NCBI RefSeq assembly: GCF_017303155.1
Contig: NZ_JAEKJR010000002.1
Coordinates: 1,798,001 to 1,862,000 of the forward strand
DNA length: 64,000 nt
From: Microbulbifer salipaludis
Lineage (GTDB): Bacteria > Pseudomonadota > Gammaproteobacteria > Pseudomonadales > Cellvibrionaceae
Direction of reading: 5' to 3'
How positions within the stretch are numbered: position 1 is the stretch's first letter; each line of letters opens with the position of its first letter. The position numbers were made by a program, and so were the translations under genes. Below, piece after piece: positions 53,161-62,135 of the stretch. Below the pieces are notes generated by a model. It was given only the letters and a program-made list of their open reading frames with translations. It made no database searches and was not told the DNA's origin.

Positions 53161-54285
53161 ATGCAGTCAGTCAGTGCCCTGATAACCGCTCTGATTCTCG
53201 GCCTCAGTGCAGCTTCTGCCGTTTCGGCCGAAGACACGAAGAGCGCCACACCTATTGCCGTTGAGGCAGTGGTCGCGCGCACGCAGCCGTTGATTGAGGA
53301 AGTTCCCGTCACCGGCACCATTACGCCCCTGCGACAGGCCCTGCTGTCCGCGGAAGTCGCAGGGTTGATTCAGGACATTCATGCGGATACTGGCGACCGG
53401 GTAAAAAAAGGCGACCTGCTGGTGGTCCTCGATCCGGAGCTGGGCAGCATTCAGCGGGACGCGGCCGTGGCGGAAGCTGCCAGAGTGCGGGAGCTACTGG
53501 CCGATAGCCGACGCCGACTCGCGGAACTGCAGCAACTCATCGGCCAAAACCACGTGGCAGAAACCGAAGTGGAAAGCCTCGGTTCGGAAGTACGTGCGCG
53601 CAGCGCGCAGCTACAGGCGGCCCAGGTGGAAACCGAACGCCTCAGCGCCGTGCTGCGGCGGCATCAGGTAGCGGCCCCCTTTTCCGGCACCATCAGCCTG
53701 CGTGAAGTGGATGTGGGGGAATGGGTAGAGCCCGGCACTGGCCTGTTTGAGCTGGTGGATACGGACTCCCTGCGCGCCGACTTCCGGGTACCGCAACGCT
53801 ATTTCTCCAGAATCCAGCCGAAAACCGGCATCCGGGTAACCCTCGACAGCGGCGAAACCTTCGATGCACAGGTGGAACACAAGGTCCCCGTGAGCCGCAG
53901 TGGCAGCCGCACGTTTCTGCTGCGCACCACTATCGACACCAGGCAGAAGAGCCTGGAACTCATTCCCGGCATGTCGGCCTCGGCGGTACTGCAGCTGAAA
54001 AGAGATCGGCAGGGAATCGCCGTGCCCAGGGATGCGGTACTGCGCTACCCCGATGGGCGCATCACTGTATGGGCGGCAGCGCCCGGCAGCCAGTGGGGTA
54101 CAGTGACTGAGGTGAGCGAGCAGCCGGTGACCGTCGGGCTCAGCTTCAACGGGTGGATCGAAATCAAAACCGGCTTGCAGGCGGGGGCGCAGGTCATCGT
54201 GCGCGGTAACGAAAGCCTGCAGGCCGGGCAGCAGGTGCTGCTCAAGCGTGCGGCGACAGCGAAGCCGGACACTGGCGGCCCTTGA
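53161..54285 (+). CDS. RND efflux periplasmic adaptor (MFP)
   Basis: The 374-residue protein has a signal peptide (ALITALILGLSAASAVSA) and the HlyD/AcrA-type adaptor build. A first lipoyl half (LSAEVAGLIQDIHADTGDRV) is followed by a helical hairpin (about 95-165, RVRELLADSRRRLAELQQLI), a second lipoyl half (APFSGTISLREVDVGEWVEP) and beta-barrel plus membrane-proximal domains. It links the inner-membrane pump to an outer-membrane channel. No lipobox is visible. It precedes the RND pump gene, overlapping it by one base; no TolC-type gene is in the operon. Confidence 0.9.
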   Translation: MQSVSALITALILGLSAASAVSAEDTKSATPIAVEAVVARTQPLIEEVPVTGTITPLRQALLSAEVAGLIQDIHADTGDRVKKGDLLVVLDPELGSIQRDAAVAEAARVRELLADSRRRLAELQQLIGQNHVAETEVESLGSEVRARSAQLQAAQVETERLSAVLRRHQVAAPFSGTISLREVDVGEWVEPGTGLFELVDTDSLRADFRVPQRYFSRIQPKTGIRVTLDSGETFDAQVEHKVPVSRSGSRTFLLRTTIDTRQKSLELIPGMSASAVLQLKRDRQGIAVPRDAVLRYPDGRITVWAAAPGSQWGTVTEVSEQPVTVGLSFNGWIEIKTGLQAGAQVIVRGNESLQAGQQVLLKRAATAKPDTGGP

Positions 54286-57200
54286 TGTTTGAGCAGATCA
54301 TCAAGCATGGAATTCTCGTCACGGTCACGGTGCTGATCATCGCCATTCTGGGCGTGGTGGCCGCGTTGCGTATTCCGGTGCAGATGATTCCCGACCTTGA
54401 AGTGCGCACCATTTCCATCCGCACCAGCTGGCCCGGCGCCACGCCGCAGGATATCGAAAAGGAAATCCTCATCGAGCAGGAAGAATACCTGCGCAATATT
54501 CCGTATTTACAGGAGCTGAAGTCCACCGCGGACCTTGGCTCCGCGTCCATCGAGCTGGAATTCCCGTTCGGCGTGGACATTCTCGAAACACAGATCCGCG
54601 TCAACAACGCCCTCACCCAGGTGCCCTCTTACCCGGAGAATGTGGATGAGCCCCGGGTCTACGCCACCTCCTTTTCCTCCAACGCCTTCATGTACTTCCG
54701 CGTGGCGCCCCTGCCCGGCAACCCGCGCGGGCTGGATATGGATATGCTGCGGGATTACGTGGAGGACAATGTGCGCCCGCGCATGTCCGGCGTACCCGGC
54801 GTGGCCCAGGTGGATGTGCGCGGCGGCGCAGAGCGACAGATTCAGATACGGCTCGATCCCAAGCGGCTGACCGAACGCAATCTCACCCTCACCGACGTGC
54901 GCACCGCCATCCGCGAACGCAACCGGGACATCTCCGGCGGCGAGGTGGAAAGCGGCAAACGCCGTTATCTGCTGCGCACCCTGGGGCGCTTCAAGGACCT
55001 GCAGGAACTGCGCGCGCTGGTCCTGCGCCGCGAGGGTGACAGTATCGTACGCCTGGGCGATGTGGCGGATATCCAGCTGGATCATTTCAAGATTCGCCGC
55101 CAAGCCTACGTCAACGGCCAGTCGGTGATCTTTCTGTCAGTACGGCGCGAGAGTGGCTCCAATGTCATCGACATCAAGCGCGCCATGCTGCGCGAGGTGG
55201 CGCAGATCAACCGGGAACAGCTGGAGCCACAGGGCATGCAGCTGGCGCTCACCGCGGATGATGTGGGCTATGTGGAAGCCTCGGTGTCCAATGTGTGGAA
55301 GAACCTGGCACTGGGCGCGCTCCTCGCCACCGCCATCATGTATGCCTTTCTGCGCTCGATACGCGCCACCGCTCTGGGTGTGGTGGGCATTCCCATCTGC
55401 ACCATTGCCGCGTTTATCGGGCTGATGGTGGCCGGGCGCACCATCAATGTGATTTCCCTCGCCGGGGTCGCCTTCTCCATCGGCATGACCCTGGACAACA
55501 GCATTGTGGTGCTGGAGAGCATTGAACTGGAGCGCCGTCGCGGTCTGGATCGGCTGCAGGCTGCCATCCGTGGCGTACAGCGCGTGTGGCCGGCGGTACT
55601 GGCCTCCACGCTAACCACGGTGATGGTGTTCCTGCCGGTGGTGTTTATTGCGGAGGAAGCCGGGCAACTCTACTCGGATATCGCCATTGCCATTTCCGCA
55701 TCCATTCTCGTTTCCATGCTGGTGGCGATTACGGTGATTCCCACCGCCAGCGCGCGGCTCCGGTTTGACGGCGCACGTGAGAAATCGAGGGCAGACAAGC
55801 TGGAGCACAGTCGACTGCGCCACAAGGTGATCGACGGCATAAGTTGGCTGATCTCCTCCAGCACCAGACGCCTTTACTGCATCGGACTGACCGTAGCCAC
55901 CAGCCTCGCTATTGTTCTGCTGCTGACACCCCCGGCGGAGTACCTGCCCGAGGGCGAAGAGGCGAAGACCTTTGCCAGCATGAACGCGCCCCCCGGGTAC
56001 AATCTGGCCACCATGCAGGAAATCGGCCTGGCACTACAGGAATATTTCCTGCCGTTTGTGGACATGGATGCGGAAGCCTTCGATAACGGCGAGGCTGAAG
56101 TGCCGGCAATGAAGTTCTTCATCCTCAGCGTGTCGCCCCAGCGCCTGCGGATCATCGCCGAAACCAAAGACCCGCGGCACATCGACGAACTGATGACCGC
56201 TATTGTGCGCAAGTACAAGCAGTACCCGGGCATGCGCGCCTTTGCCACCCGCGGTTCCATTATCAGCAGTAACGATGGCGGCACCCGCAGTGTGAACCTG
56301 GATATTTCCGGTGCCAACCTGGCGGACCTGTATCAGGTGGCCCGCACGGCCTATGATCGCGCCCGGGAAATTTTTGACGATCCCAATATCCAGACCCAGC
56401 CACCCAGCCTGTCACTGGCACAACCTTTGCTGCAGGTAACACCGCGATGGGAGCGGGCAGCGGAAGTAGGCATGAGTGCGGAAGATATCGGCTTTGCGGT
56501 GGCCACTCTGACCGACGGGGCCTTCGTCAATGAATTCTTTCTCGACGATGACAAGATCGACATCTACCTCTACAACCAGCAGGGACCTGAGGCCACCATC
56601 GAAACCCTGGAGCAGATCGTGGTCGCCACCCCCACCGGTGCGGTGCTGCCACTGTCAGAGCTGGCCACGATTGAGGAAACCGTCGACACCGCCACGGTGC
56701 GCCGTATCGATGGTCGCCGCACCGTGAGCCTGAATATCATTCCCCCCCGCTCCGTGGCACTGGAAACCGGTGTTGCCGCGGTACGCGAGGAACTGGTGCA
56801 GTACATGCGCGACAACGGCCAGGTACCGCTCGGTGTTTCCATGAATATTTCCGGTGCCGCCGACCAACTGGATGCCACCCGCGCGTCCCTCGGCAGCAAT
56901 TATCTGGTGGCGCTGGCCATCATCTACCTGTTGATGGTGGCCATCTTCGCCCATTGGGGATACCCGCTACTGATCATGACCACCATTCCCCTGGGGATTG
57001 CAGGCGGAATTGCCGGGCTGGCGCTGCTGAATCTGGTGGGCGCGGTACTGCGCGGCTTGGGTTTTGAAGGCCTGCACCAACCCTTCGACATGATTTCCAT
57101 GCTCGGCTTTCTGATCCTGATGGGCACGGTGGTCAACAACCCGATCCTGATCATTCATCGGGCCATCAGCAACGTGCGGGAGGACGGCCTGCAGGCGGTA

Positions 57201-57452
57201 GAAGCGGTTCAGGAAGCCGTGGACTCCCGCCTGCGTCCGATTGCGATCTCCACACTGACCACCATTTTCGGCCTGGCACCACTGGTGTTTCTGCCGGGTG
57301 CGGGCACCGAACTCTACCGGGGCGTAGGCGTCATCGTGATGGCGGGCATTATCGGCGCTACACTGGTAACCCTCACCATGCTGCCCTCCCTGACCGTGTT
57401 CGTGCTGGAGTGGCACCAGCGCCACACTCAGACACAAATCCATCATCCATGA
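54285..57452 (+). CDS. RND-family efflux transporter (AcrB-like)
   Basis: The 1055-residue inner-membrane pump has the RND layout: TM1 at about residues 9-28, a large periplasmic loop (DLEVRTISIRTSWPGATPQD), TM2-6 (GVAFSIGMTLDNSIVVLESI with the proton-relay Asp), a second loop and TM7-12 (MLGFLILMGTVVNNPILIIH). It is of the hydrophobe/amphiphile or broad-specificity class (substrate not predictable) rather than a heavy-metal class. ATG 54285 overlaps the adaptor stop (TGATG). The next gene, exoD-like, begins within its stop. Confidence 0.93.
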   Translation: MFEQIIKHGILVTVTVLIIAILGVVAALRIPVQMIPDLEVRTISIRTSWPGATPQDIEKEILIEQEEYLRNIPYLQELKSTADLGSASIELEFPFGVDILETQIRVNNALTQVPSYPENVDEPRVYATSFSSNAFMYFRVAPLPGNPRGLDMDMLRDYVEDNVRPRMSGVPGVAQVDVRGGAERQIQIRLDPKRLTERNLTLTDVRTAIRERNRDISGGEVESGKRRYLLRTLGRFKDLQELRALVLRREGDSIVRLGDVADIQLDHFKIRRQAYVNGQSVIFLSVRRESGSNVIDIKRAMLREVAQINREQLEPQGMQLALTADDVGYVEASVSNVWKNLALGALLATAIMYAFLRSIRATALGVVGIPICTIAAFIGLMVAGRTINVISLAGVAFSIGMTLDNSIVVLESIELERRRGLDRLQAAIRGVQRVWPAVLASTLTTVMVFLPVVFIAEEAGQLYSDIAIAISASILVSMLVAITVIPTASARLRFDGAREKSRADKLEHSRLRHKVIDGISWLISSSTRRLYCIGLTVATSLAIVLLLTPPAEYLPEGEEAKTFASMNAPPGYNLATMQEIGLALQEYFLPFVDMDAEAFDNGEAEVPAMKFFILSVSPQRLRIIAETKDPRHIDELMTAIVRKYKQYPGMRAFATRGSIISSNDGGTRSVNLDISGANLADLYQVARTAYDRAREIFDDPNIQTQPPSLSLAQPLLQVTPRWERAAEVGMSAEDIGFAVATLTDGAFVNEFFLDDDKIDIYLYNQQGPEATIETLEQIVVATPTGAVLPLSELATIEETVDTATVRRIDGRRTVSLNIIPPRSVALETGVAAVREELVQYMRDNGQVPLGVSMNISGAADQLDATRASLGSNYLVALAIIYLLMVAIFAHWGYPLLIMTTIPLGIAGGIAGLALLNLVGAVLRGLGFEGLHQPFDMISMLGFLILMGTVVNNPILIIHRAISNVREDGLQAVEAVQEAVDSRLRPIAISTLTTIFGLAPLVFLPGAGTELYRGVGVIVMAGIIGATLVTLTMLPSLTVFVLEWHQRHTQTQIHHP

Positions 57453-58054
57453 AATCGCAGCCCCCGGAAATGCAGGAAGAAATCAGGAACCTGACACAAC
57501 TGCTGTTTCAGCTGGAGCAAGGAACCCGTGCGCAGGATCGCGTGTCTCTCGCGCAGGTCCTTGAGGCACTGGGGCAGCGTTCTTTTGCCCCCTTGTTGCT
57601 GGTAGCCGGGCTCATCCTGTTTTCACCGCTGTCTGGTATCCCCGGCGTCCCCACGCTGATGGGGCTTCTGATACTGCTCACCTCGGTGCAGATGCTGATG
57701 CTGCGGCGCCACCTGTGGCTACCGCAATGGCTGTTGAGGAAATCCATCGCCGGCCCCCGCTTCCATCGGGCCCTGCAGTGGCTGCAACGCCCGGCCGCGT
57801 TCATCGACCGCTGGCTGCGACCCCGCCTGCCCGCACTGGTGCATCGCGTGGGGACTTACCTCACCGCGCTGCTGTGCACGGCGATCGCGGCGGCACTGCC
57901 GGTGATGGAGCTACTGCCCTTCTCAGCCACCATCGCCGGGCTGGCACTGACCGCATTCGGGCTGGCGCTGGTTGCTCAGGACGGACTGGTTGCGCTGCTC
58001 GCCCTGGCCGTGATGGGCTCTCTGGCCGGGGTGGCGATGCTGGCGTGGGTCTGA
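57449..58054 (+). CDS. ExoD family membrane protein
   Basis: The 201-residue protein matches the ExoD family: RVSLAQVLEALGQRSFAPLL and LVAGLILFSPLSGIPGVPTL, then transmembrane segments to the C-terminus (about four to five). ExoD was named for exopolysaccharide and alkali effects in Rhizobium; its biochemical role is unknown. ATG 57449 overlaps the RND pump stop (ATGA), so it is the third gene of the efflux operon, an uncommon pairing. It converges on mscS. Confidence 0.82.
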   Translation: MKSQPPEMQEEIRNLTQLLFQLEQGTRAQDRVSLAQVLEALGQRSFAPLLLVAGLILFSPLSGIPGVPTLMGLLILLTSVQMLMLRRHLWLPQWLLRKSIAGPRFHRALQWLQRPAAFIDRWLRPRLPALVHRVGTYLTALLCTAIAAALPVMELLPFSATIAGLALTAFGLALVAQDGLVALLALAVMGSLAGVAMLAWV

Positions 58055-58081
58055 ATAATGCCGGCGAGCAACCGGCAAGGA

Positions 58082-59398
58082 TCAGGCGTCCACCGGAACC
58101 TGTTTTTCCGGCACACTGACAAGGCGCACATCGCGTTGCGGAAATGGAATTTCGATGCCGTGTTCCTGCAGGGTCTCGAGGATCATCAGCAACAGATCAC
58201 CACCCACCCGGTTGCGCCCGTCATCGATGCCCTCCATCCAGAACTCCACAAACATATTCACCCCGTTATCACCGAAACTGTCGATTTCGCAGTCGGGGCG
58301 TTCTTCCAATGGCACCTCGGGGCCACTCAAGACTTTCGGGTGACTGGCCACGGTTTCCTTGATGATCTCCACCAGCTCGCGGACATTGGTGTTGTAGCCA
58401 ACCCCGAAGTCCACACGGTAGCGCTGTTTCTTGTTTTTGTGCGTCCAGTTGATAAAGGAATTTGATACGAACTTTTCATTGGGCACCACGATGTCTTTAC
58501 CATCGAAGGTTTCCAGCGTGGTCGAGCGCATATTGAGCTGTGTGACCAGCCCCTTCCGGCCATCCTCCATCTCGATATAGTCACCGACGGATACCGAGCG
58601 ATCGAGAATGATGATGATCCCCGATATGAAATTCGAGGCGATTGTCTGCAGGCCGAAGCCGATACCCACACCAACCGCACCCCCAAACACGGCAAGTGCA
58701 GTGAGGTTGATGCCCATCAACTGCAGAATCAGCACCGCAATAATGACGAACAGGCCAATCTCAAACAGTTTGGCCACGACTTCACGGGTGCGGAAATCCA
58801 GGGTTTCCTGCTTGCGAATGATGGTCTGCCCGGTGGAATTAGAGACCCGGCCCAGCCAGAACAACAGCGAGCCAAAGATGGCGGTACGCACAATGCCATA
58901 GGCGGTCAGGCGAATATTCCCCACCTGTATGGCCATCGAGTCCAGCACCTGCACTACGTCATCCAGCACCCCCAGCACATAGAGGAACAGGATGGGCATC
59001 CCCACCCACAGAAACAGTTTCGCCACCGTGCGATTGCGGATCACCGTGCGCACGAACGAGCGGAAGAGCAGCACCAGCGCCACCGCCAGCGCAAACTGCA
59101 CCAGCCAGTTACCGCCGCTGACCAGCGGTACAAACGCCGCCGCTATTTTCAGCAGTAATATCGCGAGCAGCGGAAACAGCAGCTTCCCACAGCGAAACAG
59201 CAACAGGCGTACAGGCTGGTTTTCCGGAGACGCCGGAGGGCCAGCCAACACCGGCAACAGTTTCAGAATGCGCTGAGACAGCACCCAGGCGAGAACATAC
59301 ACCAGCAGAATAATAACGGCCTGGCTAAACGCCTCCGGCGAAGTGAGTGCAGCCTGCCACTGCGACCAGGTGCTTGCTAAATCGAACTCGGTATCCAT
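58082..59398 (-). CDS. MscS-type mechanosensitive channel
   Basis: The 438-residue protein has five to six N-terminal membrane helices and then the MscS core: the pore helix GVGIGFGLQTIASNFISGII, the beta domain DRSVSVGDYIEMEDGRKGLV, MRSTTLETFDGKDIVVPNEK and the C-terminal alpha-beta cage (ETLQEHGIEIPFPQRDVRLV). It opens on hypo-osmotic shock to release solutes. The extra N-terminal helices place it among YnaI/YbdG-sized channels rather than minimal MscS (286). ATG 59398. Confidence 0.92.
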   Translation of the reverse strand: MDTEFDLASTWSQWQAALTSPEAFSQAVIILLVYVLAWVLSQRILKLLPVLAGPPASPENQPVRLLLFRCGKLLFPLLAILLLKIAAAFVPLVSGGNWLVQFALAVALVLLFRSFVRTVIRNRTVAKLFLWVGMPILFLYVLGVLDDVVQVLDSMAIQVGNIRLTAYGIVRTAIFGSLLFWLGRVSNSTGQTIIRKQETLDFRTREVVAKLFEIGLFVIIAVLILQLMGINLTALAVFGGAVGVGIGFGLQTIASNFISGIIIILDRSVSVGDYIEMEDGRKGLVTQLNMRSTTLETFDGKDIVVPNEKFVSNSFINWTHKNKKQRYRVDFGVGYNTNVRELVEIIKETVASHPKVLSGPEVPLEERPDCEIDSFGDNGVNMFVEFWMEGIDDGRNRVGGDLLLMILETLQEHGIEIPFPQRDVRLVSVPEKQVPVDA

Positions 59399-59600
59399 TG
59401 CTTAAATCCAGATAACTGTCTGTGGATCAGCCCCAGCAAGCCGCGCGATCGCGTCGGCTTCCATGGCGCTGGCCGGCACTCCGACTGTACTGGCAGAGTG
59501 AAACACAGCCGGCGCCGCCCGGACACCGAACCGTTGGCACAAACAGCCGACGCCCCTCAAATAGCGACTCCAGCCGACCTCTCCAGCCGACCCTAGTCGG

Positions 59601-60815
59601 CTACTCCAGCGCCTCGGCATCCGACGCGCTATAGGCATCCGCGGGCAGGTCCGCAACGTCTGGCTGACGGCGGCGACGAGTCTTGGCAGGCACCATGCCA
59701 CGCATGGCTTCCAGCTTGCCAAAACACAGCAGTTTGTCGTTGGGTTCAAGCACTCGCTCGTGCTTGGGATTTGGAATAATCTTGGCGCCCCGGTACAGGG
59801 TAAGCACATTGATGTCGTGCTCATCCAGTTGCGTCTCGGCAATCGTCTTGCCCACAAACCTGGACCCTTCCGGTATATAGATTTCACTGACGCCGTAGCC
59901 CCGGCTGACCGTCAGCCGCTGGCGCACATCGATTTCGGGGAAATCCACCTGTGCAGCAATATACTCGATCACAGCGCCGGCCACATCGAGGCCGGTACAG
60001 GTTTCAATACCCTCGAGCCCCGGCGAGGAGTTCACTTCGAGAATTTGCGGGCCGGTACTGCTTTCCAGCATATCCACCCCCGCCACCTGCAACCCCATAA
60101 TCTGGGTGGCACGCACGGCGGTGTCGATAAACTCCTGAGGCAAGTCCACGGGCTCCGCAATACCACCGCGGTGCACATTACTGCGGAATTCCTGCCCCTG
60201 CGCCACCCGGCGCATGGCCGCCACCACCCGATCGCCCACCACGAACGCACGGATATCCTTGCCCTTGCTCTCGGCAACGAACTTCTGGATCAGCACATTC
60301 TGTTTCTGCGCCTGCAGCAGCTCAATGATGGCTTCTGCCTGTTTTACGGTGTCGGCCAACAGGACGCCGATACCCTGGGTCCCTTCAATCAGTTTGATCA
60401 CCACCGGCGCCCCGCCCACGCGCTCGATCGCGGGCAGCACGTCTTTTTTGTTGTGCACAAAGGTGGTCCGGGGAATGCCGATTTGATGCCGGCTGAGCAG
60501 TTGCAGGCTGCGCAACTTGTCGCGGGAGTTGTTGATGCCGTGGGCAGTATTCGCACAAAAGACATCCATCTCCTGAAACTGACGCACAACCGCCGTGCCG
60601 TAATAGGTGATGGAGGCGCCGATACGCGGCAGTACCGCATCGAAATCGGCAATTTGTTTTTGCCGATAGTAGAGGTCGGGAGCAGCCCGCTCCAGGTCAA
60701 TGGCAAATTTGATGGTATCCAGCACGCTGACATCGTGACCGCGACTGACCGCAGCTTCCTTCAAACGACGAGTGCTGTAACAGTTGGGGCCTCGAGACAG
60801 TATGGCGAGCTTCAT
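59601..60815 (-). CDS. rimK: RimK-type glutamate ligase with C-terminal TrkA-C (RCK_C) domain
   Basis: The 404-residue protein has the RimK ATP-grasp enzyme at residues about 1-290: pre-ATP-grasp MKLAILSRGPNCYSTRRLKE, the ATP loop IEGTQGIGV (143-151) and metal-binding ILEVNSSPGLEG (258-269). RimK adds glutamates to the C-terminus of ribosomal protein S6 and can make poly-glutamate. Residues about 300-375 form a TrkA-C/RCK_C domain (VSEIYIPEGSRFVGKTIAET, DKLLCFGKLEAMRGMV), a module of K+ transport regulators that binds nucleotides such as c-di-AMP in other proteins. A basic tail follows. The fusion suggests ligand control. Confidence 0.92.
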   Translation of the reverse strand: MKLAILSRGPNCYSTRRLKEAAVSRGHDVSVLDTIKFAIDLERAAPDLYYRQKQIADFDAVLPRIGASITYYGTAVVRQFQEMDVFCANTAHGINNSRDKLRSLQLLSRHQIGIPRTTFVHNKKDVLPAIERVGGAPVVIKLIEGTQGIGVLLADTVKQAEAIIELLQAQKQNVLIQKFVAESKGKDIRAFVVGDRVVAAMRRVAQGQEFRSNVHRGGIAEPVDLPQEFIDTAVRATQIMGLQVAGVDMLESSTGPQILEVNSSPGLEGIETCTGLDVAGAVIEYIAAQVDFPEIDVRQRLTVSRGYGVSEIYIPEGSRFVGKTIAETQLDEHDINVLTLYRGAKIIPNPKHERVLEPNDKLLCFGKLEAMRGMVPAKTRRRRQPDVADLPADAYSASDAEALE

Positions 60816-61223
60816 AATGTGTTCCTTGGCTGCATGACGAATAGCGTGGGGAATTTTTCCGACGAGCGCGGGTAGACCAGAGTTTTATTGATATTCAGGT
60901 TACCAAGTGGCAGATGCGCCAGCGGGACAATCGACGATTGCCCTACTTTATCATTTTTATCTGGCGGGGCTCGCCTTGCGTAAAAACACGCCTGACAAGG
61001 GTAGATCAATACCCGCCGAATACAAAAGCGCGCTGCCCGCTCTCCCTAATCCGGGCAGCGCGCAAAACTATCCATGAGACCCAGCTGATAGCCAAGGTCA
61101 ATCACCGCCATATAAATCAATAATTTCAATTAAGGGCGACCCACCAATAGTATCTCCCCCGTACCCGATAACGCACGCCCTGCAGCCCAGGGCGCACATT
61201 CTCCAAAGAGACAAGGAAATACC
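60816..61223 (+). promoter_or_regulatory. rimK-ahpC intergenic region with a strong hairpin
   Basis: This 408-bp divergent gap has no gene that I can support. A 12-bp inverted repeat (GCGCGCTGCCCG at 61028-61039, CGGGCAGCGCGC at 61052-61063) is flanked by A4 on both sides, which makes it a terminator for leftward transcription. It shields the rimK promoter from antisense reading out of the ahpC side. No clear OxyR box is seen before ahpC. Confidence 0.5.
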
Positions 61224-61790
61224 ATGGCTAACTACATCAACAGTGAAATCAAACCGTTCAACGCCAAGGCCTACCAGTCTGGTGACTTCTTCGACGTGTC
61301 CGACGCGGACCTGAAGGGCAAATGGTCCGTCGTCTTCTTCTACCCGGCAGACTTCACCTTCGTGTGCCCTACCGAGCTGGGCGACTTGGCGGACAACTAC
61401 GCCGAATTCCAGAAGCTGGGCGTTGAGATCTACTCCGTGTCCACCGATACCCACTTCACCCACAAGGCGTGGCACGACACTTCGGAGACCATCGGCAAGA
61501 TCCAGTTCCCGATGATCGGCGACCCCACCGGCACCATTACCCGCAACTTCGGTGTAATGATCGAGGAAGAAGGCATCGCCGATCGCGGTACCTTCGTGAT
61601 CGACCCGGAAGGCCGCATCCAGATCGTTGAGATCAATGCCGGTGGTATCGGCCGCGACGCTCAGGACCTGCTGCGCAAGATCAAGGCCGCTCAGTACGTC
61701 GCCGCCCACCCGGGTGAAGTCTGCCCGGCCAAGTGGAAAGAGGGTGAAGAAACTCTGGCGCCCTCCCTGGACCTCGTCGGCAAGATCTAA
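61224..61790 (+). CDS. ahpC: Alkyl hydroperoxide reductase, peroxiredoxin subunit
   Basis: The 188-residue typical 2-Cys peroxiredoxin reduces H2O2 and organic peroxides. The peroxidatic Cys48 is in [17 protein letters not shown] and the resolving Cys167 in [10 protein letters not shown]; the GG(I)G-type and C-terminal segments of decameric, over-oxidation-sensitive AhpC are present. ATG 61224 has AAGGA upstream. It is reduced by AhpF, whose gene follows after an unusual 345-nt gap holding two repeat elements. Confidence 0.98.
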   Translation: MANYINSEIKPFNAKAYQSGDFFDVSDADLKGKWSVVFFYPADFTFVCPTELGDLADNYAEFQKLGVEIYSVSTDTHFTHKAWHDTSETIGKIQFPMIGDPTGTITRNFGVMIEEEGIADRGTFVIDPEGRIQIVEINAGGIGRDAQDLLRKIKAAQYVAAHPGEVCPAKWKEGEETLAPSLDLVGKI

Positions 61791-61798
61791 GGAACTAC

Positions 61799-61923
61799 TG
61801 AAAAACTACTGCGCGGGCGCCTGGCGGCGTCCGGCGGTGCCCGGAATGCTCATGTACTGTAAGTACACTCCGCTTCCTCCGCTCCGGCGGCCACCACCAG
61901 CCACCCGCTCGCTACGTTTTTCA
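61799..61923. mobile_element. MITE-like element with TGAAAAAC / GTTTTTCA ends
   Basis: An element of about 125 bp between ahpC and ahpF has 8-bp terminal inverted repeats (61799-61806 and 61916-61923), extended imperfectly inward. A central hairpin TGTACT / AGTACA lies in a GGAATGCTCATGTACTGTAA context, and the arms are G+C-rich. It has no coding capacity. I remember similar sequences scattered through gammaproteobacterial genomes, which supports a non-autonomous repeat; no target-site duplication is evident. Confidence 0.55.
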
Positions 61924-61974
61924 ACAGCCCCCACCTCGAAATTTACTGATTCGAAGTGATGAACTCGCCAGGAA

Positions 61975-62089
61975 GGTGCTGCTACCGGGTGCAACCTTGT
62001 GAGACCGTCTGCGGCCAGGACGGCCGCAGCCGAGCCCCCATGGATGGGTTTACGGCGTGTCTCACAAGGTTGCACCCGGTAGCAGCACC
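61975..62089. repeat. Perfect 31-bp inverted repeat between ahpC and ahpF
   Basis: Positions 61975-62005 and 62059-62089 are exact reverse complements over 31 bp (GGTGCTGCTACCGGGTGCAA is the start of the left arm). The 53-nt loop holds a second perfect hairpin TGCGGCC / GGCCGCA (62010-62016 and 62022-62028). The ahpF Shine-Dalgarno lies 35 nt past the structure. No T-run follows, so it is not a simple terminator. Confidence 0.8.
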
Positions 62090-62135
62090 GCCACGACACT
62101 TAAAAAGAACCACCCAAGAATTTCAGGACACACCG

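Noticed and set aside
59399..59600. A small gene between mscS and rimK on the minus strand
   Set aside because: The open frame overlaps rimK out of frame, and its own part has no ribosome site or recognised domain.
61956..62135. A 60-codon N-terminal extension of AhpF
   Set aside because: The extension translates the inverted repeat; AhpF family starts at [10 protein letters not shown] and has its own ribosome site at 62136.
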